64,000 nucleotides of DNA from Lucifuga dentata (lineage: Eukaryota; Chordata; Actinopteri; Ophidiiformes; Bythitidae), in NCBI GenBank assembly GCA_014773175.1, contig VXCM01005079.1, forward strand, positions 1 to 64,000, in the 5' to 3' direction. The notes beneath the pieces are model-generated. The model did no database searches. It saw only the letters and a list, made by a program, of their open reading frames with translations, and had not been told where the DNA came from. The translations under genes and the position numbers were made by a program. How positions within the stretch are numbered: position 1 is the first letter of the stretch; each line of letters starts with the position of its first letter. This document shows, one piece after another, positions 11,622 to 24,492 of the stretch.

Positions 11622-11667
11622 AAAAAAACAACAACAAAAAAAAAAAAAAAAANAAAAAAAAAAAAAA
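11622..11667. repeat. Poly-A expansion with one N (11653)
   Basis: An A-rich stretch interrupted by a few C residues and one N replaces a short A-rich segment in the sister MITE copy at about 20206. It is a homopolymer expansion, and the N marks uncertain length. Confidence 0.85.
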
Positions 11668-11786
11668 CGGAAAACTAAAATACAGTTTTATGTTTTGGAA
11701 ATTGTCAGTCATGTAACATACATACAGCTTGTACACTGTATATTGGAATCAAACATGCATGCACAATTGCCAGTATGGTTCTTTAA

Positions 11787-14700
11787 GCCTGGTGCGCAGG
11801 GTGAGACATAGCAACAGCTGGCCCTAGATCAGTCAGCCAACAAGCAATTCAATGTCTGTGTCTCCTGATCTACCCTGAATCCTGTTGAGACACAACCAGG
11901 AAGCAGAAGACCCATCGCTCCTCTGTGTTAAACCCACTATCTTTAGAGTTCAACCAAATCGATTCCCCACCCTCAGACGGCCAAAGGGAAGGCTAAAACC
12001 AAAGGTCTTTCTTTCTCTCGCTCTCTCTCTTTTTTTTTTTTTTTTCCAACAAGGCCCATATTCTTTCCACATCCTGTTTTTATCTGCTGCAGGGCAAAAA
12101 ACTAACCTGCCAATCCACAATACTTACAATACTATAAGGGACACTCCAGTAATCACTAGCAGTTTTATTCTCATTCAGTAAAATATGCCAAAGTGAATAA
12201 AAGGGTTGAACCAACTGACAATCATATCTGTTATTTATGACTGAATAGATCACTAGAGCAATTGCTAATTGTCCTGCATTGTTTTAACCATTCAACACTG
12301 GCATATTGACAATGCATTAAAGTGTATCTTTAATGTATCGTTAAATTCCTAAATTAAAGTGTAACTTTAATGCTCTGTCTAAAATTTCTAATGTGCTGTG
12401 GCAATAAATTTCATAAATACATCTTACATTTAAAAACAAAAACATAGCATAAAATATTGTAATCTGTGCTTCACTAAGCATTTCCCAGAGCTGGTAGAAG
12501 GTTTAACAGCTCAGACTGCTACTCTCTGCCTTGCCATTTGCTTTTAAAAACCTCCATAAAGTCACATTTAGGGGTCAGAAGATCTAATAAGGCTTCTGAA
12601 AAAACACAAGCTGTTGACTTTATTTAGGTTAACTAATTCTGACAAGTGCAGCACTGTGGCAAAAAACACATAGTTCCTCGTAGTCCCACAGGAGAAGTTA
12701 CCGTACTGAATGTGCACACGCATCATATGCATGATGTCGTGAAGCACAGTCAATCACAAGTCTCTCCATCAGAAGGCAGCTGAGACATGCAGTGTGGTGA
12801 GTGACAGCAAATAGACAGTGAGTGATGACAAATAAACAGCACCCAAATAAGAAACGTTGATCCTGTTGAAAAATTAATGACTATTTAGTCAAAGTTCAAA
12901 GTAATGTTAGAAGGCTTGTTTCTCACTCAATGGAAGAAGGAGGAAGTAGGAAGTGTTGTAGGGAGGATGTGTGAAAACTCTGCTATATATACAGTACATG
13001 TATAGACCAATTGATACAATTGTAAATTCCTTTTTTCCTTGGTAAAACTCTTGACATCCTGAGACAAAATATCATTGACAACAGCAATGTTTTGTGAATT
13101 ACTGGAATATGGAAGTCAAAGTACTAAGTAAAGGTTTAGTTACACGTAGTACCTTTTGAGTATTTTTTTTTTTTAATTGTTTTACAGTAAAAACACAGCA
13201 GAAAGTAATTTCTGTAGAAAAATGGACAACTCCAGTTGCCCAGTGAGTTTGCGCACTAGCTAGCTTTGGTTTTAGCTTTTGAGAAATACATTATTGAGGT
13301 AGGTGTTCCCATTGCACAGAGACGCCTATGGGTCATCACATCCACCATGGGAGACAGCAACAAGGAACATCAATAAATGGTCAGGAGCTCATCAAACCAG
13401 AGCTCCTGAACTATGTAGTCATATTCCAATACCATCAGCTTCAACAGGAACATCTGTGCTGCTGTCAGGTCCCCACATTCTCTTCTTCTCTTTTTAATGA
13501 TCAGCTGGTTTAAAAAAAAAAGTGCTTGAGGTCAAAGAGTGGTTTTCTGAAAAGTTGAACTTTTCTCATCTTCAAACACAACTCTGCTCCCCCCTGTGGC
13601 AATGCATCTGTCTCCTCTATAGGATTACTGTACATGTTTTTAAAAAAAAAAAAAAAAAAAAAGGCCTTGCTAGTTAAAGAAAAGACACAATGTGCTACGT
13701 ACCTACACATACAGTCTTCAGATAAATGTCTATTAACAAGTACAATGTAGTGGAACATAAACAGACATAAATAAAATATGAAAAAGTAAAGAACCAGTCC
13801 TTAAAACTGTACTTGTGACAGTACTTGACTCAGCTCTGAATACTAATTCAATTAATCCAATTGTGAATGGTGACTTGATCTGCCTGAATATTGCATAAAC
13901 TTGGCAGGGGGTTGAGGTAATTACTGTTTGTCAAATTAAAAACTGACAATTAAAGATTACAATTAGTCACAAAGCTGTGTCCTAGAAGATCATTTTGCAG
14001 ATAGCAACCATTTTTGACTTGGCTGCCAGATTCCTGGGTTTACTGCCCAGTTGACCACAGCCCATTGATCCCCAGTGAGGATGCCCCAGCCAGTACTCCA
14101 TTAGAGAATCCATTTAGTTCAGATTAAACCAGGGATTGGCTCAGTCTCATACCGGTGAACATGCTGACCAGCTGCCCTCAAAGCCAACAATGTTCACCAA
14201 GAAATGCTAAAAGTGGAATGAACACAGCCACTTGCAGAGGAAGTATCCTTCAACCTGCCATACCTGGGCTGAAAGGTTTCTTCTCATTAAAGGCAATTTA
14301 GAAGAAACGACAAGTACCCGCCTGCTGTGTCTGTCAATTTGTTCCTCCTTGCTTGACCTCTTTTGTCTGTTGAAATTAAATTCCTAAATTAAACTTGGTG
14401 ACGTGCCTCCAGCAGAGTTCTCTTTGCTCAGGAAAACAACAAGAACAAGGAATTTCAAGCCTTATCTATTCCTCACTGAATAGAAAACACCAACCATCTC
14501 AGCATGTTGCTGCCTTGAGCTCAGTCCATATAAATGTCTTTCCTTGGAATGAATCAGACGAAGGCCTAGTTAAGTATTGCTTCAGCATTTGAAGTTCACT
14601 ATCAGATCTTTTGATTGAACTGATTTTACATGTATTTTTACATGGATACCCTGTTTGACTTGCATAAATAGAGCATCGAAATAAGCTTACATTTTTAGAT

Positions 14701-16354
14701 TGCCAAATTTAATATTATAAGCAGTGTTGAATCAGAAGAAGTCTTCAAAGTACTCACAATGAAGAATATTCCCTGTCATGGTGTTAAATTACTGATACAT
14801 TAACATGTAGAGGTAGAAGTTAATGTATTAATAATGAAAATATTAAAAGTGGAGATACATGGTTTTTCACCCAAATCTTCTTCATGATTTCCATGCTTTC
14901 AGGTCAGCTGAAGGTTTACATACTCCTCTAGAAGAAACTCTGTTACATCTCTTTCCTTTCCAAAACACCTAAGATAATGTCTGAAAGCTTTGTGCCATTA
15001 AGGTAAAAGAAAGCTTAGATACAAGGTTACTTTTTTACCTGACAACAGCAATATGAGTTCATCTCACGTTGATGGTAAAATCTGAATCTTCCCAATAAGT
15101 ACTGTGCAGCCTTCAGACAAATATCATAGAGTAAAAGACACAATATTTCCCTCTGTAATAGAAGAATTTTAAAGGAAAACCAAACAGAAATACTCTAGTA
15201 AAGTACAATTATCTTAAAACTGTACTTAAGTACAGTATTTGAGCAAAGACACTTAGTTACCACCTCTGTTTGTAGAGAGATGAATGAAAGAACAGGAGAA
15301 TGTAACTAGGGAGAGACGAGCAGTAAGCAATGAGTTAAGACTTGCACAGCATCTAACCTTGAGAGCTGTGGAGAGAATGAAACTGCGCCACACAAAGTAT
15401 TCCCCTGAGTGCCTTTTACCTAGCTCTGCTGTGGAGCTCCAGCTTCTTTCCATGCAGGACCAGCATATTGACTAGCCCATCATACCTCTAAGGCCCACTG
15501 GATTAGCTGGCCCTCTGAGTTCTGCTTACCTCCATGAGCCCTGCACTCAGCACAGACTGTAATGAGGATTTTAGCTTAGACCTCTGCTGAGGTAAATACT
15601 CCAAAATGGTGCTCATTATACTCATTGATTTTTATCAACTAACACCAAGCATAGGCTAGTTACAGATTACCAAGTAAAAAATTGTATCACGTTTTACATT
15701 ATCTTTCAGCCATGAACCCTTTTCTTGTCCCTAAGCGAAGGTAGTGCTGAAGAGACAGAGGGAGGGAGAGAGTGACAGAATTCAACAGGGAGAGAATGTG
15801 AGAGGAAGAGACAGAGATGAAGGGTGGATGGAGATAATGGTTCCTCCTGCTGCACCGAATTGCAACAGACTGGGTGGAACAGCTTAGATCAATTGTTGCA
15901 ATTGTGCTCGTGGGCGTGTTTAGGATTGTTTTGGCCAATCTTTGTGCTGTGAATAAAATCAGTGGGCTGTAGTTAATGGTGTGAAAAATGGCATCCATCG
16001 AAGAGCACAAGCAGCCTCCAAGAATAGCTACATCATTTCATTGTGTCAAAGGATACTGTACTAAGTGGGACAGCAAGCTCTCCATTGGTCATGAGTAATT
16101 TATTTTTCGATCAAACATCTCTTTACCAGTAACAGAAGCTAAATTTAGCTTATGCATAGCATGAAGTTTAAATTGCATATGTGGTCTGAGTTTGAAGAAA
16201 CCGTATATTTTCTTCAATTTGCAGAGTCTGTGAAAGTGCTCAGCATGGACCAACCCACTTATGTTTAGCTACAATCTTTGGAAATGTGTTACACTGAGGA
16301 ATCATCGTGACACTTTTTTGGTCCTTCCCTTTAGGTATAATCTATGATGCAACT
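11787..16354. other. Intron, no gene seen
   Basis: AT-rich unique-looking sequence. It contains a CT-rich then poly-T tract (about 12008-12046), poly-T at 13159-13174 and poly-A at 13642-13662. No exon, RNA gene or bounded transposon could be supported. Confidence 0.6.
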
Positions 16355-16597
16355 ACCCTAAGAATGAAGACCACATTTGTATGATACCTGCTCAACATAT
16401 CAGGTATGACATGCTGAAGGTACATACTGTACTTTTTTCATGTCAAAGGTGTTGCTTGCTATTTCGGCAGCTATAGTTAAGTGGTACATGACAACACCTT
16501 TGACCTGAAAAAAAGTACAATATGTACAGTACCTTCAGCATGTCAAACTTGACATGTTAAGCAGGTAACTTACAAGTGGGTTCTTCATTCTTAGGGT
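16355..16597. mobile_element. 243-bp foldback (hairpin) element
   Basis: The left arm 16355-16454 is the approximate reverse complement of the right arm 16492-16597, with a 37-nt loop. The arms start and end with ACCCTAAGAATGAAGA and its complement, and share GACATGCTGAAGGTAC and TCAAAGGTGTTG. By eye the arms are roughly 80-85% complementary with a few small indels. It has the form of a foldback MITE; a clear target duplication was not found, only CTA at 16353-16355 and 16598-16600 with one base unaccounted for. Transcribed as part of the insyn1 intron it would make a long imperfect double-stranded RNA. Confidence 0.8.
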
Positions 16598-17649
16598 CTA
16601 TGGATCTATGGGTATCTTAAGCTGGTAAGAATGACAGTGCATCTTTCATTTATTCTGTGTGGTGAGTACAGTTGCTAAAACCAGAGTGAGAAGCTACAAT
16701 ATGACTCAGCTCTGTGTTTCTAAATTAGGCAACCATAACAAATGTTACTGTGCATAAACTATGAAAGAAACAAATGAAACTAGAAAATTGTGGTTCCTCA
16801 TCAGAAACAGAAGTAGCACTGTATGTCAAAACAAGTATAGATTATGTATAAGCTTGCACTGTACATTTGTAAAGTATGTGAAAAAATTATGATAACAATT
16901 TGACGGCTTATTTTAATGCAGTATCAGCTATCTGGTTCTGGTGTAAAATGCCAAAGTACTTTATGTATCATGAAAATGTAATTATCATTCACCAGTTTTA
17001 TGCCAGAGATTCAACCATTCCAGTTTTGCAGTTCATATTGCTGGCTTTTAAGTGGTTAACAAAATCAGTTAATCAGTCAGTGGGATTTTGAAGAATGAAA
17101 CTATTTTGTTTTCCTGATGTCGAGTAGAATTCTAACGTTAACATCGTAAACCAGAAGCACCAACTGATTCTGTAAGGAAACTGTATATCGATTACTCTAG
17201 ATTCATGTCATTTGTTACTTTTAATACATTTTGCCTAGTATAATTTAGCAAAACAACAAGGACAGGTTCAGGTTCCTTTATTTGTACCTAGGTAGATGTG
17301 GTTTGCAATAGACGAGTCAGTATCCATCTTGACACAGATTTAGAAACAACACAGACAGTAGACAAATATAAAATACTCAAGGTTCCAATCATACTAAACG
17401 TTGCTTCTATATCATCTGTGCAGTGTTGCTACGACTTGTTCATCTGAGTGATGGCTGCTGGAACAAAGCCATTTTTATACCAGAGGGCAAAATAAGTCGA
17501 CAGTGTGATTGAAAACATTTTTTTAGGGATTCTGAAACAGATGGTAACCACTCTTGATTTACACTAAATTTATTGATCATGTAGAGATCCAAACAAACAC
17601 TACTTTCTTGTTCTGAATTGGATATTTTATACAAGTCCTTTTTGGTTTA

Positions 17650-17709
17650 GTTTTTATTTTATTTTCTTTTATTTTTTATTTTTATTTATTTTATTTATTT
17701 ATTTTTTTT
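17650..17709. repeat. T-rich low-complexity tract
   Basis: Imperfect TTTTA/TTTAT units form a tract of about 60 bp with almost no G or C. Confidence 0.85.
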
Positions 17710-18553
17710 GCTAAAAATTTGCAAGCATGCTTTATTTGTGTCCATATTTTTGAGAATGAGCAAAATTGCAAAACTGAGCAAATAATGAGGCAGATTGGTA
17801 CAACCTTCTACCATTCTTGTGATTGTAGGAACATGAATAGCTGCACAAACTGAATACCTGTATTGACATCCATGAACAACAAAACTCTGGAAATTCCAAA
17901 ACATTATATTCTGTGGAATCAGATGGATTACTCAGATTTGTTTCTAATCCACAAAATTAATGCCAACTAGACAGAGATCCATTTAACATTTCAATGTCAT
18001 TAATTACTTCATTTTATGAGGAGCCTGTCTGTCTTGAATATTGAAGCAGGATGTCTGAGCTTGGTACAGGTTGTAATATGCAATGTAATTCTTGGACCTG
18101 AGATGGACCTATTTTAAAACTGAATTGCTTACTTTTATTTATCACTCATATTTGCATGTTATTCAGCTGGCCATTTGAATTTCGTGATTTGTTGCAGCAG
18201 TAGTGATTTTTTTATGTGGAGGCAACAGCATGAGCCAGCAGTAAGTCTACCAACACTACAAACTCAGACATTTTGGATTTGGACACTATTCACCTGTGAT
18301 AGCATGTGACCACTTAATGCTAATTTGGATCACTTCAGTTTATCAACAGCAACTGATGCTGATGACTAAGATATGAACAGTACAGAAAATAAATTCAAGA
18401 AAGATGCAGCTTTACTTGTCCATTGAATCAAAAAAAAATTAAATATTCTCACGGAAACAAGCCAAAAACAGGGAGTGAGCGGTTATTGAGTGTAGGTGCT
18501 ACATTTCTGCTTTTTGTCTGTATTTATCATTCCATTGCATTATTTCATTTAAT

Positions 18554-18639
18554 GTCTTTGGCTAAGTGGTTAGTTTGTTGGCTGTTGAATTTGACTGGTG
18601 TTATCAGGTTTTGGTGGGGATTGTATCCAAGGGGAAGCC
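18554..18639 (+). repeat. Weak tRNA-like segment, possible SINE head or tRNA pseudogene
   Basis: TTGGCTAAGTGGTTAG resembles a pol III A box (TRGCnnAGTGG). About 55 bp further on, GGGGATTGTATCC resembles a decayed B box (GGTTCGANTCC). The spacing suits a class II tRNA or tRNA-derived SINE, but the cloverleaf is not convincing and no SINE body or tail follows. Confidence 0.25.
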
Positions 18640-19869
18640 ATCCATGTCTATCCAACATGGAAAGAGATCTATGCCAAGTGGAGCAGGTGCTTCTGGCTGC
18701 AGGTGAATAAGTTGGCATTGATAGCCAGTTGTATGACTCCATGATTGAATTCAGTTGTGGTTGTATTTCTGAGAGAGTAATATTTTATCATTTAGCTGAT
18801 TCTCTGTGGTATCTGTCATAATGTTATGTTTGTACGAGTTTCACCACTGGCTGTTCTCTCTGCCACAGTCACTGTGATACCCAGGGACATCAGAAGATTT
18901 TGAGTTTTTGAAAGTCAGATATTGTAAATATACCAAACTTAAAGAACCATAGCAGTGATTTTGCATTTTTGAGTCCAATAAATACCTGCAAACACATTTT
19001 GTGACTAAGAATCATTTTCCAAAACATAAAACCGTATTTTAGTTTTACTGTTATTTTGCCAATTTCCCTAACCTTTTAAAATCATATGGTCAGGCACATC
19101 CACCTTGATGTTTCACCTGTCCGACTGTAGAAGGGATGATCATTTTTAATTTCTCGTTAAAAGCCGTCCTCTCTTGGAACTATATTCTGTGGCAGAGACA
19201 TACATTTTCTTCTGTGTAGCTCCATATTGGAAATAAAGTAATGTCGCCAAAAAATATTTGAATGGACTTTGTGATGGATTATTAATCTCAAGAATATTTC
19301 AAGTCTCTGCAACTTAATTTTGATAGTGTACTGGGATGAACTGAAACCAATGGCAGTCTGGAAGGTAGGACAAACTACTAAAAAGCTAATATTTATCACT
19401 CCAGCAGTATGTTTTGGAAAATGGCTTCAGTAACTTAACATGTATGCGGGTTATAAGGCTCAAACATGCTTCCATTTTTCTGGAATTGTCCTCTTTGCTT
19501 TCTCCTGTCACCTTGCACAGGCAGTTTACTCTCCCACTGGCATGACATGGATGATTGCCACCACTGTCATTGTCAATAGCATGGCACCAGATCTAATGCA
19601 GAGCAGGACAAGATAAAAATGGCACAACGGGAGAGGACAGGATAATTGTTCAGACATAGAGCTAAGGGCAGAAAAGGACATATGTCAACAAACTGTTTGG
19701 ATGATTAATATTTTTCGTCATCGGTGCAGTCACCTGTGCAGCTGACAGGTTATATCTACACTTAACAGAAACCTGAATGATGAAGGACAGGCTTTTGGGC
19801 TTTTATGGGAAGTAGACAACAAAAGTCAATTAGCGAAAAACATAATTAGACTTTGGTCTTCTTTTATTA

Positions 19870-20320
19870 TTAAAGGATCATACTAGCGATTGTGCATGTT
19901 TGAGCCCAATACATACAATCCACATACCCATTAGGTTACTGACAACCATTTCCCAAAATATACTGCTTTAGCAGTAAATTTTAGAATTTTTTTCCCATCT
20001 TCCAGACTGCCATAGGCTTCAGCTCATTCCAGCACGCTATTAAAATCAACTTGTAGAGACCTGAAACACGCTTGAGATATGTAATTCATCGCAGTGAACA
20101 TTATGTTTATTAGGTTTTTTTTGACAGTGTTAGAAGGCGAAACATTGAATTTTAAGGTGGGTGTATCAACTGAACATTTGACTTTGAAAGATTAGGGGAT
20201 TTGAAAAAATAACAGAAAAATTAAAATATGGTTTTATGTTTTGGAAATTGTTTGTCAGTAAGGTAACATGTACGCAGGGTTGTACATATATTAGGCTCAA
20301 ACATGCACATGGTCCTTTAA
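19870..20320. mobile_element. MITE family A, copy 2 (451 bp)
   Basis: The left terminus TTAAAGGATCATACTAGCGA and the reverse complement of the right terminus, TTAAAGGACCATGTGCATGT, form inverted repeats. The left one continues TTGTGCATGTTTGAGCC, and the right strand shows GGCTCAAACATGCACA. TTAA is present at both ends (19870-19873 and 20317-20320). There is no coding capacity. Colinear similarity to 10792-11786 through most of its length shows a shared family, and this copy retains the uninterrupted hAT insertion site. Confidence 0.8.
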
Positions 20321-21230
20321 GGACATTAATGAGGGCTGACCCAGGCTATGACTAAGAAAAATCCTGATTATTATTATGCAAAAAACAAAGACTGAAAATA
20401 TTGGAGAACATACATATTAATGCAATTCGCATACATTAGCAAATTTCCAAGGTTAATAACCTTTCAACATTTTTCAGCACCAATAACAGACTTTGACATT
20501 ACATTCTTGTTAATGTAAAGCATGTTTTGCATTACTGCCATAACTGGACTTTTATGATCATTACCGATTTCAATGTAAAATATTAAATCTGTGCTAATGT
20601 CTATGTCACATACTGTAGAAACTGGCACAGGACTGCAGGATTATTTTTGTGCTGTAAGGGACACATGGATCATGTTTCTGCTGTCAGATGCTGCATGATT
20701 AGAAAATGTAATTTAATCAAGACACTCAAAATGCTAACAGCCAAAGAATTACCATTGGTCTTGCTAGAAAGTATTTATGACCCTCAATTTTATGCCCATG
20801 CAGCCGACTGAAAACAGTCATATAAAGACATGTCTATGACAAAGCCATTACTGGGTGATATAATATTTTTGCATGCTAAATAAGTGATGACAGATAAAAA
20901 CAACATGTGGTATTGCTTTGTGCTTTGAAAATATGAAAAACTGTTTGATTCAAAATGAGAAAAACTACATCTGAACCTGAATACATGAACATTATTCTTC
21001 GCGAGCACAGAGCTTTCCTTAAACGGAGCTCCGTAATAGGCTGAGTTATGCATCAACCTATTACCTCCTCTATGAAAACTGCATGATATTAAGCAATTTG
21101 GCAATAACATAATACATTTTACAGTTTAGGCATTATTGGCAAAAACAAAACCTTGCTTGTTTTAGCTCCACCCCTCTGGCCAATCTATGTCATATTCAGT
21201 CTCTGAGTAGTGGTGGAAATTGGAAAGATT

Positions 21231-21261
21231 CCACTAAGTGTTGTTTTTCAACACTTAGTGG
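21231..21261. repeat. Perfect 13-bp stem-loop
   Basis: CCACTAAGTGTTG and its exact reverse complement CAACACTTAGTGG flank a 5-T loop. It lies 35 bp upstream of the short MITE copy. No open frame or gene end adjoins it. Confidence 0.8.
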
Positions 21262-21295
21262 ATACCACTTAGGAATACCACGACGACCTGTGAGC

Positions 21296-21380
21296 TTAAA
21301 GGAGCATACCGGTGATTTTGTATCTTTGAGCCCAGTACATACAAACTTAAACATGCAAAAACCATGGCATGGTCCTTTAA
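21296..21380. mobile_element. MITE family A, copy 3 (internally deleted, 85 bp)
   Basis: It begins TTAAAGGAGCATACCGGTGA and ends CATGGTCCTTTAA, the two termini of family A, but lacks nearly all of the body. TTAA is present at both ends. Retained inner motifs are TTTGAGCCCAGTACATACAA and AAACATGCA. Confidence 0.75.
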
Positions 21381-21815
21381 TGTCATAACATGAATTAGAA
21401 GAAGGAGGGAAGGAAAGGGCTTGAAGGCTTAGAGAGAGAGAGAGAGCAGAGTGAGGCTGTGATGATGACCTACAGAGCTGTTATCAAGGTCATAGCTGAA
21501 ATTATAACCCCAGAATTAGCTGTTCATGTTGGCAAAGAGGGCAGCTTGATAGAGTGGTTTACCCAATGTCAGGAGTTTCAGAGTTAGGTGAGGGTGAAGA
21601 CACATAGGTCATCCACTGTTGTGTTTGAGTCGGGAGGATTTTGTCAGCGCAAAACAAATAGGACAAGGGTAGCACAGCAGGGCATCTGATGTCTGTCGCA
21701 ATCTGTATGGGTGTCTGTGCATAGAGAGAAAGCATTTAGGGGCTGAGATGCAAGAGAAGACGTGAAGAGGGAGGAAGACGTGGAGCTTTTGGGTAGAGAT
21801 GGTGGAGTAGCAGGA

Positions 21816-21816
21816 G

Positions 21817-21866
<50 letters not shown>
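21816..21866. repeat. (GA)n microsatellite
   Basis: About 25 GA units with one AA interruption. Confidence 0.95.
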
Positions 21867-21869
<3 letters not shown>

Positions 21870-24445
21870 TTAAACAGGAGAGACAGAGAGGAGAAGGCTT
21901 ATCTCTTTGCCAGCAGCCAAAAGTTTTTTTTCAGAGCTGAAGCCGTATGCACAGGGCTGGGGGGGAAGTGTGTTCCTTTCTGGGGGTGCGTCAGCCATAG
22001 GGTCAGCAGTTCAGCTCATAATTCTATGGCTGCAAGTCAGTCACACATGCATAACAATAAAAACTGGGTCTAGCTATTTAACACCTGTCATTCCTGCGTC
22101 TGCACTGCCAGCTGACTAGAAAGGCTGTTAGCTAAATCATATTTGGAAAGGTTCACAGGATCAAGAAAGAGTCTTTGTATCCATCTGTGAGCTTATATAT
22201 TTTTTTAGATCTCACTTATTTCATCTGTTGCTGAAATTTAGTGCATCCTACGGTCTTAAGAAACATAGAATCATTCTGTCTTGCGTCACTGTTGCTTTGC
22301 AAAGTCATTTGTAACAACCAAAAATAGCTTTGGTCTACATTTAGTCAGTGACATCGACTATGACCCAAATTGAGAGAATGTTAATTGGGCTGTGAGGAGC
22401 TAAATTTAGGTGGTGCACACTCTTTAAAAGGATGAGTTACTTTCAATGTATCAGTATGTATAAATTATGAAGAAAGAAAAAAAAATAAGAGCACCTCCCA
22501 GAAACTAAAAAAAAAAAAACCCTTAATGTGACAACAATGTACCATTTGGAGAGTGTTTTTTTTTTTTTTTGTAAATTGTGTATTTTTTAGTTCAAATTGA
22601 AAATTGGGGCAGAATATAATGTGGGACAAGGCTGGATTTAAGCATGTACACAAACTGGAAAACAGTTTGTTTGTTTGTTTTAATTGGGAGAGAGGATGTA
22701 CACGAAAGACACAAGAAGAGTGAAAGTATAGTATTTAAAATGGGATTTTTCATTTGGGCTTTTAGTGAAATCTTAGCAGGGTCAGACTCTTGTAAAGACC
22801 AGTAAAAGAAGAACCACACTGACCCCTCATTTCCACAGGGAGAACCAGAGGAGAACCAGACTTATCCAGTGTAACGAAGGACAAATGCACATCTAAACAC
22901 CATGTTGACTATGATCTATGACTGTGGTACCATCAACTGTCCTTGAGCTTTATTTTGTAATGCTGAGGTACATACAGCATGTATATAATTTTTCCATGGT
23001 TAGTTTATGTACAGTAACTGTATTAAAATCAGCTGTATTAAATTCATGCAGGGCTCACACAGAAGTCAACACATTTAGGCTTAAATTCTCTGTGCTGTAA
23101 ACATGACTGTATTTCTTATGTAATTTCATTAGCAATTGAAGAGCTTGGAATTGTCAACATAAAGGTACTTTGCTATTCCACCTCTGAAAGGCAAGCGGAA
23201 AACTTTTTTATTTGTCATAGCAGGAAAGGCACAGGTGTAAATAATAATATTCATGATAGTTCACTTCCATTATTAATGCTATTAGGTACACTTGTTTGAT
23301 AAGTCAAAATATCCAGCATGAGGAAAGGCCTACTGGCCATCAAATATTGAAAAAGCAACAAACTGAACGAGCATGAAACAGAATTGGTGTGTGTCGACTT
23401 AGTGCAAAGTTTTTGATAACATGCATGATGCAAGAAGAACAGACAGGAAGTTCAGGAACTGCGCAGAGTTGTGAATCATTAGTCTTTGTGAGAAATGGTT
23501 AAAAACTATATTGTAAATGCAGAGTTTATAGTTTATCCCAGTACAGATGTGATATTCTCAACTGTGTAAGATGACTGCGTGGTTTGCACATTTTGGTGAT
23601 TTGTGATTCCATGATTAGTTCATGACAATACAAGAGCAAATAAATAAACTGGAATTTGGAAAAAAAAAAAAAAAATCACAAGGAAAACCTAAATGGAAGC
23701 TGGAATATAAAACTGTGAGACCATTTTCAATATTCCAATTGAAATTGCAATTCTGAATCAGAATATGTATGAGCAGGTTGACAAGATGTGTAAATAACTG
23801 ACACATCCTAACGAATGTTGCTGGTAGTCTATATTGTGTTGAAAAGTAACACAAAGCAGAAACATACATTTCTATTTTGAGGGTGCATTTTTAAAAATTA
23901 TATAAACAGCAGTTTGAGCTGAAGTTACATCGGCTACTCTTTATGGAGATTTATGCATTCTACGACACAATTACATTCCACTGTCAATTAAGGAAGTTCT
24001 TGGCAAGTCTGTAAGCAATACGCATCTCTCCCCACACTTTCTATGTAAATTACCACCTCATTTCACTACTTATTATACCGCATTGCTCACATCGATGTAC
24101 CCTCTCTTCCCATTATCGTGAAAGTTCCTTTCTATATTAAGCTAAATTGCTGTTTTGATGGCTGCCTTGATTCTTCCAAAAAAAGAACTCCTCCTTATAC
24201 TTTGCATTTCTTAGTTAATGCTGCCACTATTAACTGACTTAGAGATTCTGAAAAATTGAATAGGAAAGTAAGAACTAAAGGTAATCCTTCACAGCTGCAA
24301 AGCAATCCATTTAGTGTTACTTTTTAAGAGTTTGTCATTGACGTCAAAAATGATGTGCTTATTGGGGCAGTTGTGCGTCTCAAGAGGAAAAATAAAACGA
24401 GTGATAGGCATGAAGGCAATTCTTTTAGTCTTTGTTCTGCTCTGA

Positions 24446-24492
24446 CACAAGCAGCAGACAGCGTGGCAAGGCCACGCTGTCTGCTGCTTGTG
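24446..24492. repeat. Perfect 22-bp palindrome with 3-nt spacer
   Basis: The left arm, 24446-24467 (CACAAGCAGCAGACAGCG, then TGGC), is exactly complementary to the right arm 24471-24492 around AAG. At about 60% GC it stands out from its AT-rich surroundings. The stem is too short and its loop too tight for a typical pre-microRNA, and there is no T-run to suggest a terminator. Confidence 0.9.

Larger units (their letters stand above)
10792..11786. mobile_element. MITE family A, copy 1, with two internal insertions
   Basis: The left end (TAAAGGAACATACCAGCAAT) and the reverse complement of the right end (TTAAAGAACCATACTGGCAA) form terminal inverted repeats. The body is colinear with the copy at 19870-20320: both carry TTACTGACAACCATTTC, CATTCCA-ACGCTATTAAAA, AACTTGTAGAGAC and GAAACATTGAATTTTAAG. 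This copy is about 540 bp longer. It contains a hAT-like element at 11249-11596, a hairpin-bearing segment around 11041-11160 that copy 2 lacks, and an expanded A-run with an N. TAA or TTAA at the ends suggests a PIF/Harbinger-like (TWA) or TTAA target site; the superfamily is not settled. Confidence 0.75.
16598..19869. other. Intron, no gene seen
   Basis: AT-rich sequence. It contains a T-rich low-complexity tract of TTTTA/TTTAT units at 17650-17709 and a weak tRNA-like segment at 18554-18639, described separately. No exon or bounded transposon was identified elsewhere. Confidence 0.55.

Noticed and set aside
24446..24492. Perfect palindrome as a microRNA precursor
   Set aside because: A 22-bp stem with a 3-nt loop is shorter and tighter than animal pre-microRNAs, and I recognise no known mature sequence.
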